From Candidatus Rifleibacteriota bacterium (GTDB lineage Bacteria > Muiribacteriota > Ozemobacteria > Ozemobacterales > Ozemobacteraceae): a DNA stretch of 64,000 nt. The notes under the pieces are model-generated. The model was given only the letters and a program-made list of their open reading frames with translations. It did not search any database and had not been told where the DNA came from. The DNA lies in the NCBI GenBank assembly GCA_015232575.1, contig JADFZL010000002.1:186001-250000 (forward strand). The letters are read 5' to 3'. This document shows, one piece after another, positions 1 through 8,658 of the stretch; the first letter of the stretch is position 1; every line of letters begins with the position of its first letter. Both the position numbers and the translations under genes were made by a program.

Positions 1-360
1 ATTAACCAGCCAGATGCTTGAGAAACCGCCAATTTCCCTGGCAATGCTTTCATTGCTTGTATCCATTGATACATGAATAGCACGTGCAATGACCTCTGCT
101 GATGATGCATTGGAATTGCCAGGAAATGTCTGCTGCAAAGTATTTTCTTCTGATTTATTGTCCTGAATATAAAAGACAAATACGCTGACGATTACTATAA
201 GTAATGCAGTTAAACCAATGATAATCTTAATCGGTGAATGTCGTGGCTGATTCCAGACCGCGCGTTTCTGCAGGCGGCTGTAAACTTCTGCTGGCGCCTT
301 TTCAAGTGGTTGATTGAGCAGCAGGTTTTCCACTGGATCATTCCCATTCGTGGTGGTCAT
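1..360 (-). CDS. Putative membrane partner (anti-sigma-like) of the adjacent ECF sigma factor, partial
   Basis: The reading frame is open from an ATG at 358-360 to the window edge, giving 120 residues with no stop, so the C-terminal part lies outside. The product has a polar N-terminal arm of about 44 residues, one hydrophobic membrane span at about 45-66, and the start of an external domain. The ATG overlaps the TGA of the upstream sigma factor (shared ATGA), a typical translational coupling. Position and topology are those of an anti-sigma factor or other membrane regulator. I see no zinc-finger (HxxxCxxC) or other recognised anti-sigma motif in the N-terminal arm, so the role is inferred from context only. 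Confidence 0.6.
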   Translation of the reverse strand, partial: MTTTNGNDPVENLLLNQPLEKAPAEVYSRLQKRAVWNQPRHSPIKIIIGLTALLIVIVSVFVFYIQDNKSEENTLQQTFPGNSNASSAEVIARAIHVSMDTSNESIAREIGGFSSIWLVN

Positions 361-887
361 AAAACCTCCTTCAATTTTTGAAGAGCATATCGGTACCGGG
401 AGGCTGCTGTGTTCAACGAGACTTCCTGTATTTCTGCGATCTCATCAAAGGTCAGATCTCCCCAGATTTTAAGTGCTACAACTTCCCGCTGTTCTTCGGA
501 AAGCTGACTCATGGCTTTTTCCATATCCATTGAAGCATCAAGTTTTTCCGTTTGATGTTCGGAAAACCCAGTATGCGTGTCATCTTCTAGTGTTGAATGA
601 ACTTGTTCGCGTTTTTTCCTGATCGCCAGATATTTTGCAGTCGAGAAAAGATATGCACGCGGGTTGGCGACACTTTTCATCTTTTCAGGGTGTTCTACCC
701 ATGGCAAAAAACTGTCATGCAGCACATCTGCAATTTCATCTGCTCCAATAGTGAACGCCCGGCGCAGATATGTGCTTATGCGGTCAGCCAGAGCAGCATA
801 TAACAGATCGAAGCCCTTACGCGGGTTCATCCGATAGACCTCAGCAGCTTTTACTATTTCGTTGTTATTTTGCATACGTTTCACCAT
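357..887 (-). CDS. ECF-type RNA polymerase sigma factor
   Basis: A 176-residue protein with the two-domain layout of extracytoplasmic-function sigma factors. Region 2 lies at about 25-95 (LLYAALADRISTYLRRAF, then a D-x-L-H-D-S-F segment and NPRAYLFSTAKYLA). Region 4 lies at about 125-175 (LSEEQREVVALKIWGDLTFDEIA, then the recognition helix and R-Y-R-Y-A-L-Q-K-L). There is no region 3 or region 1.1, as usual for ECF factors. It is followed with a 4-nt overlap by a single-span membrane protein. An internal ATG at 873-875 has a better-placed GGTGA and could be the true start, which would shorten the protein by four residues. The regulon is unknown. Confidence 0.9.
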   Translation of the reverse strand: MVKRMQNNNEIVKAAEVYRMNPRKGFDLLYAALADRISTYLRRAFTIGADEIADVLHDSFLPWVEHPEKMKSVANPRAYLFSTAKYLAIRKKREQVHSTLEDDTHTGFSEHQTEKLDASMDMEKAMSQLSEEQREVVALKIWGDLTFDEIAEIQEVSLNTAASRYRYALQKLKEVL

Positions 888-960
888 ATAAGTGCCACAA
901 GTTGATGTTTTTTGTCTAACAAATTAAAATATTTTTAGAAAAGCTTTGCAACTTGTTCCA

Positions 961-990
961 TTTACAAAAATTATTGTAGTGTATTATACT
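961..990 (+). promoter_or_regulatory. Possible sigma-70 promoter for the M20 amidohydrolase gene
   Basis: TTTACA at 961-966 and TATACT at 985-990 are separated by 18 nt. They lie in the AT-rich gap between the divergent sigma-factor and amidohydrolase genes, about 150 bp before the amidohydrolase ATG, so a long leader would be implied. Confidence 0.35.
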
Positions 991-1137
991 ATCAGGGCTG
1001 AGAAGTCTGAAAATATCAATAGCGATTTGTTTATATAGTGTCCAATTGTATGAAGTTTTCGAGGTGTTGAAAGACTGCGTCGAATTATAATTGAATCGAA
1101 AAAATTTATAATTGCGTTTCTTATGAGGGAGGATTAA

Positions 1138-2430
1138 ATGAGAAGTTCAGTGAAAATGTTTTGCCTTGTCGGAGCTTTTTTTCTTGGTTTTGTACCTTTT
1201 GTTCTTGCCGATGAATTCGATGATACCAGAAAGATCGTTTCGGAAGTTGTTAAAAAACTTGAACCATCGCTTATTGAATTCAGGCATGATTTGCACATGT
1301 TTCCCGAATTATCCAACCGTGAAAGCAGAACATCCCAGAAAATAGCTGAAAAACTTTTAAAGATCGGTCTTGACGAAGTAAAGACCGGAATAGCAAGCAC
1401 TGGAATTGTTGCTGTACTGAAAGGCGGAAAACCTGGACCGACAGTTGCTTTCAGGGCAGACATGGATGCTCTTCCGATTCAGGAAACAAGGGATATGCCT
1501 TATAAATCACAAAACCCTGGAGTCATGCATGCATGTGGACACGATGTTCATACAACTATAGGTATAGGAGTTGCGGAAACTCTTGCACAGATAAAAGATC
1601 AGATTCCCGGCACAGTGAAATTCATTTTTCAGCCGGCTGAAGAAGGCGCTCCAGATGGCGAAGCTGGCGGAGCAGGAGAAATGATAAAACAGGGAGCTCT
1701 TGATAATCCGAGGCCAGATGCAATTTTTGGCCTTCATGTTGAATCAGAGGGAACAGCGGGAAAAATTTCACTTCTTTCAGGACCTGCAATGGCTTCTGAA
1801 GATGGGCTGAAAATAGTGATCATAGGGAAAAGCGCTCACGGTGCAAAACCGCACAATGGAATTGATGCAATTGTTGTAGCCGCAAATGTAATCAACGCTC
1901 TTCAAATGATTCGAAGCCGTCGGACTGACCCAAGAGAAGCCTTTGTTCTTACTTTGGGAACAATACATGGCGGAGCACGTGCAAACATAATTGCAGAGAG
2001 AGTCGAGATGGTTGGTACAATAAGGAATCTGAATGAAAACATTCGCAGAGAAGCTCCGGATTTGATACGTCAAACAGTCGAAGGAGTATGCACAGGATTG
2101 GGCGCCACATGCACTGTTGAGATTGATCCCGGATATCCGGTGACATATAATAATCCTGAGCTTGTAGATGCGACTATGCCTGCACTTAAAAGGATTTTCG
2201 GAACCCAGGGAATGTTTCGAATTCTTCCTCACACCGGAGCCGAAGATTTTTCAAAGTATCAGCAAATTATTCCTGGATTATTCTTCTTTATTGGAATTGC
2301 AAATCCTGAAAAGAAAATTACCTCAGCAATACACACTCCTGATTTCGACGTTGACGAATCATGCATAGCTGTTAATACCCGTGCAATGTCTCTTCTGCTG
2401 ATTGATTATCTGCGAAACCATAAAAACTGA
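1138..2430 (+). CDS. Secreted M20-family amidohydrolase / aminoacylase
   Basis: A 430-residue member of the M20D metallopeptidase family (IAA-amino-acid hydrolase, N-acyl-amino-acid amidohydrolase and hippurate hydrolase relatives). These enzymes cleave the amide bond of N-acylated amino acids using metal. Visible signatures are FRADMDALPIQE at about 105-116, the metal site HACGHDVH at 131-138, FQPAEEG at 164-170 with the catalytic Glu pair, and a late HTGAEDFS segment. Residues 1-24 form a clear signal peptide (basic start, hydrophobic core, small residues before DE), so export is expected, which is less usual for this normally cytoplasmic family. GGGAGGA sits 6 nt before the ATG. The gene stands alone; its exact substrate is not predictable. 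Confidence 0.9.
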   Translation: MRSSVKMFCLVGAFFLGFVPFVLADEFDDTRKIVSEVVKKLEPSLIEFRHDLHMFPELSNRESRTSQKIAEKLLKIGLDEVKTGIASTGIVAVLKGGKPGPTVAFRADMDALPIQETRDMPYKSQNPGVMHACGHDVHTTIGIGVAETLAQIKDQIPGTVKFIFQPAEEGAPDGEAGGAGEMIKQGALDNPRPDAIFGLHVESEGTAGKISLLSGPAMASEDGLKIVIIGKSAHGAKPHNGIDAIVVAANVINALQMIRSRRTDPREAFVLTLGTIHGGARANIIAERVEMVGTIRNLNENIRREAPDLIRQTVEGVCTGLGATCTVEIDPGYPVTYNNPELVDATMPALKRIFGTQGMFRILPHTGAEDFSKYQQIIPGLFFFIGIANPEKKITSAIHTPDFDVDESCIAVNTRAMSLLLIDYLRNHKN

Positions 2431-2650
2431 CCAATCAGTATTACTGGTTTTGTTAAAAGTCCAACACATGAAATCTTTAGGTGGAGCTGCGCAACAACCC
2501 TAAAGGATAATTTAAAATATAAAAAGTGCCATATTGGACATCAAGCTACGGAAAAATTATTCCCGAAGGTCACTATTACGTTGACAAAATCTTATCCATG
2601 GAAGAAGTCTGAGTGGAAGAGGGTAGTTTTTTCTGCTTCGGCTATCTGGT

Positions 2651-3430
2651 TTAGGTTTGCCCGGATGTTATTGGTGTGTGCTGGCGTTCGATGTTTATTT
2701 TGTGAATTGATATGAGGAAATAACAGGAACAGAGAAATGAGATTAAACCAATAAAATCAGGAAAATATACATCGAAAAAGGATCGTGGTAAAAAAGAGAG
2801 GTATTTACCAATTTTTTCAGCAACAAAAAAATAAATCCAGAATGGGATAACTGTACAAAGAGGCAATAGGAAAATAGCGTTTTGCATTTTGCGATTTCTG
2901 TAATAATTTTCGAGGGTTATGTCTTTATCAGGCATTCCTTCTGAATATGTTTCTGCCTCATCTTCACGAAAATTACCATATATTAGATATAAAACAAGTG
3001 ATAAGTGAGAAAATTCCCACGTACAAAGTACGTTTTTCAGATAATAGAAAAAAAACAGGTCCGGATGATTTCCCTCAGTGCAAATGCAGGGAAGTCCACC
3101 GTGAAAAGAAGAATTGGCCATGAAAGAAGCCGCATATTTTGGATAATCAAACAGTAAAAGAAACAATGGAAAAAATGTAAGAGTCTCATAAACACTCACA
3201 ATGGAACGATCTTTGTTGCGAAAGATTCTGCCATCGATAATTGAAAACACTGCGCTGAACAAAACTGCAGGCAGAAAGACGTAATTTACCCAATATTCTA
3301 AAGGTTCAAACTGATTAATTCCCTGGCATGGAGGGATTGGCAAATATCTGAACACCAGATAAAAAGTCATCAACTTCGGAATTAATGCCCAGGCAATTGA
3401 TTTGCTGACCTTATAGTAAATTTCGTTCAA
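2651..3430 (-). CDS. Uncharacterised multi-pass membrane protein
   Basis: A 259-residue, Phe- and Tyr-rich protein with about five or six hydrophobic spans (around 15-30, 48-65, 82-97, 128-150, 185-205 and 225-245). A polar loop (about 150-178) contains an acidic run and a cysteine pair is seen near residue 115. I recognise no family. The start is TTG at 3428-3430, chosen because AGAAGG lies 7 nt upstream; no better ATG is available. The gene sits between long non-coding stretches and has no apparent operon partner. Its low-complexity, aromatic composition makes homology judgement by eye unreliable. Confidence 0.6.
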   Translation of the reverse strand: MNEIYYKVSKSIAWALIPKLMTFYLVFRYLPIPPCQGINQFEPLEYWVNYVFLPAVLFSAVFSIIDGRIFRNKDRSIVSVYETLTFFPLFLLLFDYPKYAASFMANSSFHGGLPCICTEGNHPDLFFFYYLKNVLCTWEFSHLSLVLYLIYGNFREDEAETYSEGMPDKDITLENYYRNRKMQNAIFLLPLCTVIPFWIYFFVAEKIGKYLSFLPRSFFDVYFPDFIGLISFLCSCYFLISIHKINIERQHTPITSGQT

Positions 3431-3965
3431 TTAGTTTCCTTCTAATTCTTATAAATCTAACAATATAATTGAAGCAGGCGAAAAATATTTAATTGATGAA
3501 AACACGGGACAAACAAGCGCAACATTAAGTAGAAAATTTGATGAGCGCGATTGAGTGATTGTAACGGGAGTGTGCATCTGGTAATTATACAACACGCCAT
3601 TTTTTGAGACAAGGATTTTATCTTTAACTGAATATATCTTATCTGTTCTTGCAAGAACCTTTTACTTCAAGTGATCTCGATTTTGGACATCAAAACGGGA
3701 AACACATTGATCCCCTATTCCAAAGGGTTAGCAGATTTCTCCCTTCGGTTGAAATGGAGCAAATACCAACGCACTTTTCCGGAATTATTTAGCAGTTACA
3801 TAATTTCAGTGAGTATCTGCAGTGTCTAATTATTTCGTGTCAATTATTTCGTGGAATTTTTTAAAAAATATTGCTATTATTAGAAAGATTCTGTGCAACT
3901 TATTAAGTTTCCAGAATTAAATAAAAATATCGCTAGAAATACATGAATAATCAAGGAGAAGTGAA
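3431..3965. other. Non-coding stretch with a half copy of the palindromic repeat
   Basis: No convincing gene is seen in these 535 bases; the only open frame here (minus strand, about 65 codons) has no family resemblance. The stretch contains one right-half copy of the dispersed palindrome (3733-3756) and the leader of the DUF1015 gene. Confidence 0.6.
3733..3756 (+). repeat. Dispersed palindromic repeat, right half only
   Basis: The string agatttctcccttcggt followed by tgaaatg matches the right arm of the repeat family seen intact at 23451-23515. No left arm is present. Confidence 0.6.
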
Positions 3966-5204
3966 ATGTCTACAGTAAAGCCTTTTAAGGGAATCAGAGC
4001 ACCTAAGGAAATTGCTCCAAAGCTGGCAGCTTTGCCTTATGATGTTATTAATTCTGAAGAAGCACGCAAACTTGCTGAGGGAAATCAGTATTCCTTTCTG
4101 CATGTAACCAAGCCGGAAATTGATCTCGAACCCGGAATAGATCTTTATGATCAGAAAGTATACAACAAGGCCAGGGAAAATTTTTCCAGTTTCAGGAAAA
4201 ATGGCTGGCTTAATCAGGACCCTGAAGAGAATTTTTATATCTATAAGCAGGTCATGGATGGCCGGGAACAGGTTGGATTGATGTGTTGCTGCTCAGCAGA
4301 CGAATATTGGAACGATACAATTAAGAAACATGAATTGACCCGCGCTGATAAAGAAGAAGACAGATTGAAGCATGTCGATGTAATTAATGCAAATGCTGGC
4401 CCGGTTTTCCTTACATATAAAGCGACTTCTTCAATAGATTCTTTAATTGGAAAAGCTGTTCAGGAAAAACCCGAGTATGATTTTACATCTCCAGATGGAA
4501 TCAGGCATGTTTTGTGGGTTGTTAAAGATAAAAATTTTGCTGAAAGAATTACTGCAGAATTCAAGAAAATTCCGTGTTTGTACGTTGCCGATGGACATCA
4601 TCGCTCAGCTGCTGCATCGAGAATAGCAAAAGTTCGCCGGGAAAAGAATCCGAATCATACCGGCAAAGAAGAATATAATTTTTTCCTCGCAGTTTTATTT
4701 CCGCACAATCATTTGTACATTATGGATTATAACCGCACTGTGAAAGATTTGAACGGAAATACACCTGAAGAATTCATGAAAAAGGTTGAGAAATCTTTCA
4801 TCGTTGAGAAAACGACTGAAAAGAAACCCTCAGGCGCAAAAACCTTTGGCATGTATATGAAGGGACAATGGTACAAGCTTACAGCAAAACCTGGTACTTT
4901 TAATGAAAAGGATCCGGTTGAATCTCTTGATGTTTCAATTCTTCAGAATAATCTTCTTGCACCAATTCTTGGAATTCAGGATCCGCGCAAGGATAAAAGA
5001 ATTGATTTCATTGGCGGAATTCGCGGAATGAACGAGCTTGAAAAAGTTGTCAATGAAGGAAAATTTGCTGTATCATTTTCGATGTTTCCAACATCAATTG
5101 AGCAGCTTATGTCAATTGCTGACAATGGAAAGATAATGCCACCAAAATCAACCTGGTTTGAACCAAAACTCAGATCAGGCGTAGTAATTCATTCGCTGGA
5201 ATAA
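3966..5204 (+). CDS. DUF1015 family protein
   Basis: A 412-residue protein with the DUF1015 (PF06245) signature. It opens with KPFKGIRAPKEIAPKLAALPYDVI, carries ADGHHRSAAA at about residues 210-219, and ends in the FMFPTSIEQLMSIAD-type segment (seen as FSMFPTSIEQL) with MPPKSTWFEPK near the C-terminus. Family members are widespread and conserved but of uncertain biochemistry. The DGHHR motif resembles the nucleotide-handling motif of the ParB/sulfiredoxin fold, which is a recollection and not shown here. AAGGAGAAG lies just before the ATG. It is 65 bp upstream of glgM on the same strand, so co-transcription with the glucan genes is possible, though the family is not otherwise known to me as a glycogen protein. 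Confidence 0.88.
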   Translation: MSTVKPFKGIRAPKEIAPKLAALPYDVINSEEARKLAEGNQYSFLHVTKPEIDLEPGIDLYDQKVYNKARENFSSFRKNGWLNQDPEENFYIYKQVMDGREQVGLMCCCSADEYWNDTIKKHELTRADKEEDRLKHVDVINANAGPVFLTYKATSSIDSLIGKAVQEKPEYDFTSPDGIRHVLWVVKDKNFAERITAEFKKIPCLYVADGHHRSAAASRIAKVRREKNPNHTGKEEYNFFLAVLFPHNHLYIMDYNRTVKDLNGNTPEEFMKKVEKSFIVEKTTEKKPSGAKTFGMYMKGQWYKLTAKPGTFNEKDPVESLDVSILQNNLLAPILGIQDPRKDKRIDFIGGIRGMNELEKVVNEGKFAVSFSMFPTSIEQLMSIADNGKIMPPKSTWFEPKLRSGVVIHSLE

Positions 5205-5231
5205 ACCGCCAGTTCTCGTAACCGACCACCG

Positions 5232-5253
5232 AGAGGGGGCGCGTGCCCCCTCT
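5232..5253 (+). promoter_or_regulatory. GC-rich hairpin directly before the glgM ribosome-binding site
   Basis: A perfect 9-bp stem, agagggggc and gccccctct, encloses a gcgt loop. It ends 6 nt before the AAGGAG that precedes glgM. No T-run follows, so it is not a typical terminator. The same hairpin recurs at 60650-60671 before another gene's ribosome-binding site. It could affect translation, mRNA stability or simply be a repeat. Confidence 0.5.
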
Positions 5254-5269
5254 AAAAAAGGAGACAATA

Positions 5270-6481
5270 ATGAAAGCGTTGTTTTTGACTAATGAGTACC
5301 CGCCGAATGTTTACGGTGGTGCCGGAGTACATGTTGAATATCTTTGTAAGGAACTGAGTAGGATAATGGATGTTGAAACCCGCTCTTTTGGCGGTGCCGC
5401 CGGCGGAAATGAGCATCTTGTTTCGAAAGGTTTTTCCGCTGATGAAAAGAGATTTTCCGGCGCTCCGAAAAATCTGCGTGCAGTTTTTACAACACTTGAG
5501 AGATGTCTTGACTTTGTCGGCACCGGAGTAGACGCAAATCTTGTGCATTGCCACACCTGGTACACTCACATGGCCGGCATCTGGGCAAAACTGAATTATA
5601 ATATTCCACTAATACTGACAACTCATTCGCTTGAACCACTCAGACCATGGAAAAGAGAGCAGCTTGGAAATGGTTATGATTTTTCATGCTGGGTTGAGAA
5701 AACTGCAATAAATATGGCCGATGCAATCATTGCGGTAAGTGAAGACACAAAAAAAGATGTGCTGAAAATCTTTGATGTACCAGAAGACAAAATACACATC
5801 ATCCATAATGGAATTGATTGTGAAGAATTTTCGAAGAAATCAGAAACCAGTTTGATTCAGCGTTTTGGCATTGATTTTTCCAGACCATATCTTCTGTTTG
5901 TCGGAAGAATAACACGACAGAAAGGTATAATTCACCTTGTAAACGCCATTCCGGAAATAAACCCTGAATTACAGGTCGTTTTATGTGCCGGAGCTCCTGA
6001 CACACCTGAAATTGCAAATGAAATGAAAGAAAGCGTTGAACGAGTCTCTGCAAATCGTCCGGGCATTATCTGGATTCGCGAGATGGTTGACAAACAGACG
6101 TTAATTCAGCTCTATTCTCATGCGGCAGTTTTCTGTTGTCCTTCTATTTACGAGCCTTTTGGAATAATTAATCTCGAAGCAATGGCATGCGAAGTGCCAG
6201 TCGTAGGCAGCAGGGTAGGGGGCATTCCAGAGGTTGTGGAACATGAAAAATCCGGGTTACTTGTTGACTTAAAGCAGATGCAGGAGAGTCCTTTTGAACC
6301 AATTGATCCGAAAAAGTTTTCACATGATCTCGCTGAAGCGGTAAATAACGTCACCTGCAACATGAATATCGCAGCCGGAATGGGAAAAAACGGGCGTGAC
6401 CGGGTCGAAAAAATATTCAGCTGGAAATCAATAGCAGCTCAGACAAAAACCTTGTACGAAAAACTTGTAAAAGCTCGTTAA
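5270..6481 (+). CDS. glgM: GT4 glycosyltransferase, probable alpha-maltose-1-phosphate synthase / glycogen synthase
   Basis: A 403-residue GT-B fold enzyme of family GT4. The N-terminus MKALFLTNEYPPNVYGGAG and following HVEYL segment closely match the actinobacterial GlgM/GlgA type (TIGR02149-like). The nucleotide-sugar site is visible as FVGRITRQKGI at about 216, and YEPFGIINLEAMACE near 294-308 carries the E-x7-E retaining-GT4 motif. GlgM joins ADP-glucose to glucose-1-phosphate to give maltose-1-phosphate; older annotation calls the same family glycogen synthase. The choice of GlgM rests on the next gene being GlgE, which uses that product. The ATG at 5270 follows AAGGAGACAATA; a start nine codons upstream (5243) falls inside the GC hairpin and is unlikely. 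Cytoplasmic. Confidence 0.88.
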   Translation: MKALFLTNEYPPNVYGGAGVHVEYLCKELSRIMDVETRSFGGAAGGNEHLVSKGFSADEKRFSGAPKNLRAVFTTLERCLDFVGTGVDANLVHCHTWYTHMAGIWAKLNYNIPLILTTHSLEPLRPWKREQLGNGYDFSCWVEKTAINMADAIIAVSEDTKKDVLKIFDVPEDKIHIIHNGIDCEEFSKKSETSLIQRFGIDFSRPYLLFVGRITRQKGIIHLVNAIPEINPELQVVLCAGAPDTPEIANEMKESVERVSANRPGIIWIREMVDKQTLIQLYSHAAVFCCPSIYEPFGIINLEAMACEVPVVGSRVGGIPEVVEHEKSGLLVDLKQMQESPFEPIDPKKFSHDLAEAVNNVTCNMNIAAGMGKNGRDRVEKIFSWKSIAAQTKTLYEKLVKAR

Positions 6482-6516
6482 TTCGCTGTAAATGTAAAAC
6501 TCTTCAGGAGAAAGAA

Positions 6517-8502
6517 ATGAAAAAATTTCGTGAAATCAAAAGAATTGCAGTTGAAAATATTCGACCATCTGTTGATGATGGCAGATATCCGGTGAAATGT
6601 GAAAAAGGCGATCGGGTTATTGTAAAAGCAGATGTTTTCCGGGATGGCCATGATAAAATAATTGTAAATCTTCTGAATCGCGATCTGGGTCAGGATGGCT
6701 GGCAGAAGAATGCAATGCTGTGCATCAATTCCGGACTTGATCTCTGGGAAGGCTCTTTTACTGCTGAAAATGTCGGTTTTGCAGAATACACCATTGAGGC
6801 CTACTGCGATCTTTACGGTTCATGGGCCGCTGACACACGCAAAAAACTGGATGCAGGTCAGAACGTCATGAGCGATCTTGAAGAAGGCCTTGATCTCATT
6901 AAACGTTATTCTAGCTGGGTCGCAAAAGAATCAAAGTCGCATCTGAAAGAATTGATAAAAACTGCTGAGACACTTAAAACCCAGCCTGAAAAAGCTTCTA
7001 TTCTTCTCGGAAGCGAAATTCTTGAAATTTCCAGTAAGAATCCTGATCCAGAGACGCGTGTTGAAGCTGATAAAATCTATCCATTGCGAATTGATCGGGT
7101 AGAGGCGCGGTTTGCGTCCTGGTATGAGCTTTTTCCGCGGTCGCAGGGTAGTGATGCCAAAAGAAGTGCAACTTTTAAAGATGTTGAAGCCAGATTGCCT
7201 CTAATCGAAAAAATGGGATTCAATGTTCTGTATTTTCCTCCGATTCATCCAATTGGAATCACCAAACGGAAGGGGCCCAACAACAGCCTTCATGCCGGTC
7301 CGGGTGATCCGGGATGCCCATATTCAATCGGTAGCGCAGAAGGTGGTCATGACGCGATTGAACCAGGACTTGGCAATTTCAAAGATTTTGAACATCTTGT
7401 GAAAAAAGCCCATCAGCATGGAATGGAAATAGCTCTGGACTTCGCTTTGAACTGTTCTCCAGATCATCCGTATCTAAAAGATCATCCGGAATGGTTTTGC
7501 TATAAGCCAGATGGTACTATCAAATTTGCAGAAAATCCTCCCAAAAAGTATGAAGACATTTACCCGCTTAACTTCGAAACCACAGACCGGGAAGGTCTTT
7601 GGAATGAATTGAAAAGAATACTGCTTTTCTGGGCGAAAAAGGGAGTAAAAATATTTCGAGTTGATAATCCGCATACCAAGCCATTTGATTTCTGGGAATG
7701 GGTTATTCGGGAAGTTCAAAATGAATACCCTGATGTAATTTTCCTTGCTGAAGCATTCACACGCCCGCGTGTAATGCAGCGGCTGGCTAAAATAGGCTAC
7801 ACCCAGTCGTATTCATATTTTACATGGCGCAATTTCAAACACGAAATTGTTGAATATTTTTCCGAATTGACTTCTTATCCGATGTCTCATTATTTCAGGG
7901 CAAATTTGTTTGCAAATACACCTGATATTCTTCCGACATTTTTGCAGCGCGGAGGGAAAGCAGCGTTCAAAATTCGCGCAACTCTTGCTGCCACACTTTC
8001 GTCAGTCTATGGACTGTATTCGGGGTTTGAACTTTGCGAAAACGCAGCAATTCCCGGAAAAGAAGAATACATGGATTCAGAAAAGTATATTATCAAACCG
8101 CGAAACTGGAACAAGCCCGGCAATATAGCTGATTATATTTCACGTTTGAACCGCATCAGAAAAGAGAATGCAGCATTGCAGGAATATGATAATCTTGTAT
8201 TCTATGAATCGGAAAATGAACAGATTCTCTTTTACGGAAAGAGTGTCGGAAACAACCATTTGCTGGTGGCTGCATCTCTTGATCCATTTCAGAAGCAGCA
8301 TTCGTTTGTTTTTGTTCCAATTGAAAAATATGGAATCAAGCCGGGAGACACATATCAGGTTCACGACCTGATTACAGATCGCCGCTATCTTTGGAAAGGC
8401 TCGAGAAACTATGTTGAACTTGACCCGTCGGGTGAACTCGCAAACATATTTCTCATTCACCGCTGGAGCCACAAAGAGCAGGACTTCGATTATTACAAAT
8501 AA
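6517..8502 (+). CDS. glgE: GlgE, alpha-1,4-glucan:maltose-1-phosphate maltosyltransferase (GH13)
   Basis: A 661-residue enzyme that transfers maltosyl units from maltose-1-phosphate to the end of an alpha-1,4-glucan chain. It has the GlgE-specific N-terminal domain (about 1-185, DUF3416-like) and the GH13 barrel (about 195-560). The diagnostic RVDNPHTKPFDFWEW contains the nucleophile D383. The acid/base E412 lies in EAFTRP, 29 residues later, the same spacing as D394/E423 of Streptomyces GlgE. A beta-sandwich C-terminal domain ends in FLIHRW. Length is slightly below the actinobacterial enzymes (about 675-700). The gene follows glgM by 35 bp and has CAGGAG before the ATG, so the two form an operon. 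No trehalose synthase or maltokinase is present in the window, which fits the GlgM-fed version of the pathway. Confidence 0.95.
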   Translation: MKKFREIKRIAVENIRPSVDDGRYPVKCEKGDRVIVKADVFRDGHDKIIVNLLNRDLGQDGWQKNAMLCINSGLDLWEGSFTAENVGFAEYTIEAYCDLYGSWAADTRKKLDAGQNVMSDLEEGLDLIKRYSSWVAKESKSHLKELIKTAETLKTQPEKASILLGSEILEISSKNPDPETRVEADKIYPLRIDRVEARFASWYELFPRSQGSDAKRSATFKDVEARLPLIEKMGFNVLYFPPIHPIGITKRKGPNNSLHAGPGDPGCPYSIGSAEGGHDAIEPGLGNFKDFEHLVKKAHQHGMEIALDFALNCSPDHPYLKDHPEWFCYKPDGTIKFAENPPKKYEDIYPLNFETTDREGLWNELKRILLFWAKKGVKIFRVDNPHTKPFDFWEWVIREVQNEYPDVIFLAEAFTRPRVMQRLAKIGYTQSYSYFTWRNFKHEIVEYFSELTSYPMSHYFRANLFANTPDILPTFLQRGGKAAFKIRATLAATLSSVYGLYSGFELCENAAIPGKEEYMDSEKYIIKPRNWNKPGNIADYISRLNRIRKENAALQEYDNLVFYESENEQILFYGKSVGNNHLLVAASLDPFQKQHSFVFVPIEKYGIKPGDTYQVHDLITDRRYLWKGSRNYVELDPSGELANIFLIHRWSHKEQDFDYYK

Positions 8503-8507
8503 AACTA

Positions 8508-8577
8508 CTCATTCCAGGCGAAGTGAGTGCTCTTTCCCTCAAGACTGGAAAGATTTCTCCCTTCGCACGAAATGACA
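8508..8577 (+). repeat. Dispersed palindromic repeat, diverged copy
   Basis: The right arm agatttctcccttcg followed by cacgaaatgaca is well preserved; the left arm (around 8511-8545) is a diverged inverted match. It lies after the glgE stop. Confidence 0.6.
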
Positions 8578-8658
8578 AGAAACGCGTCTCCACCAGGTAA
8601 CGTTCTGGGCATTTTTGTCAAAAAAGCGTAAATTCAATTTGATTGGAAACTGAAGATC

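Noticed and set aside
5232..5253. GC hairpin as a rho-independent terminator
   Set aside because: It is not followed by a T-run on either strand, and it abuts a ribosome-binding site.
5243..5269. Upstream start of glgM
   Set aside because: It lies within the GC hairpin; ATG 5270 has AAGGAG and matches the start of the family.
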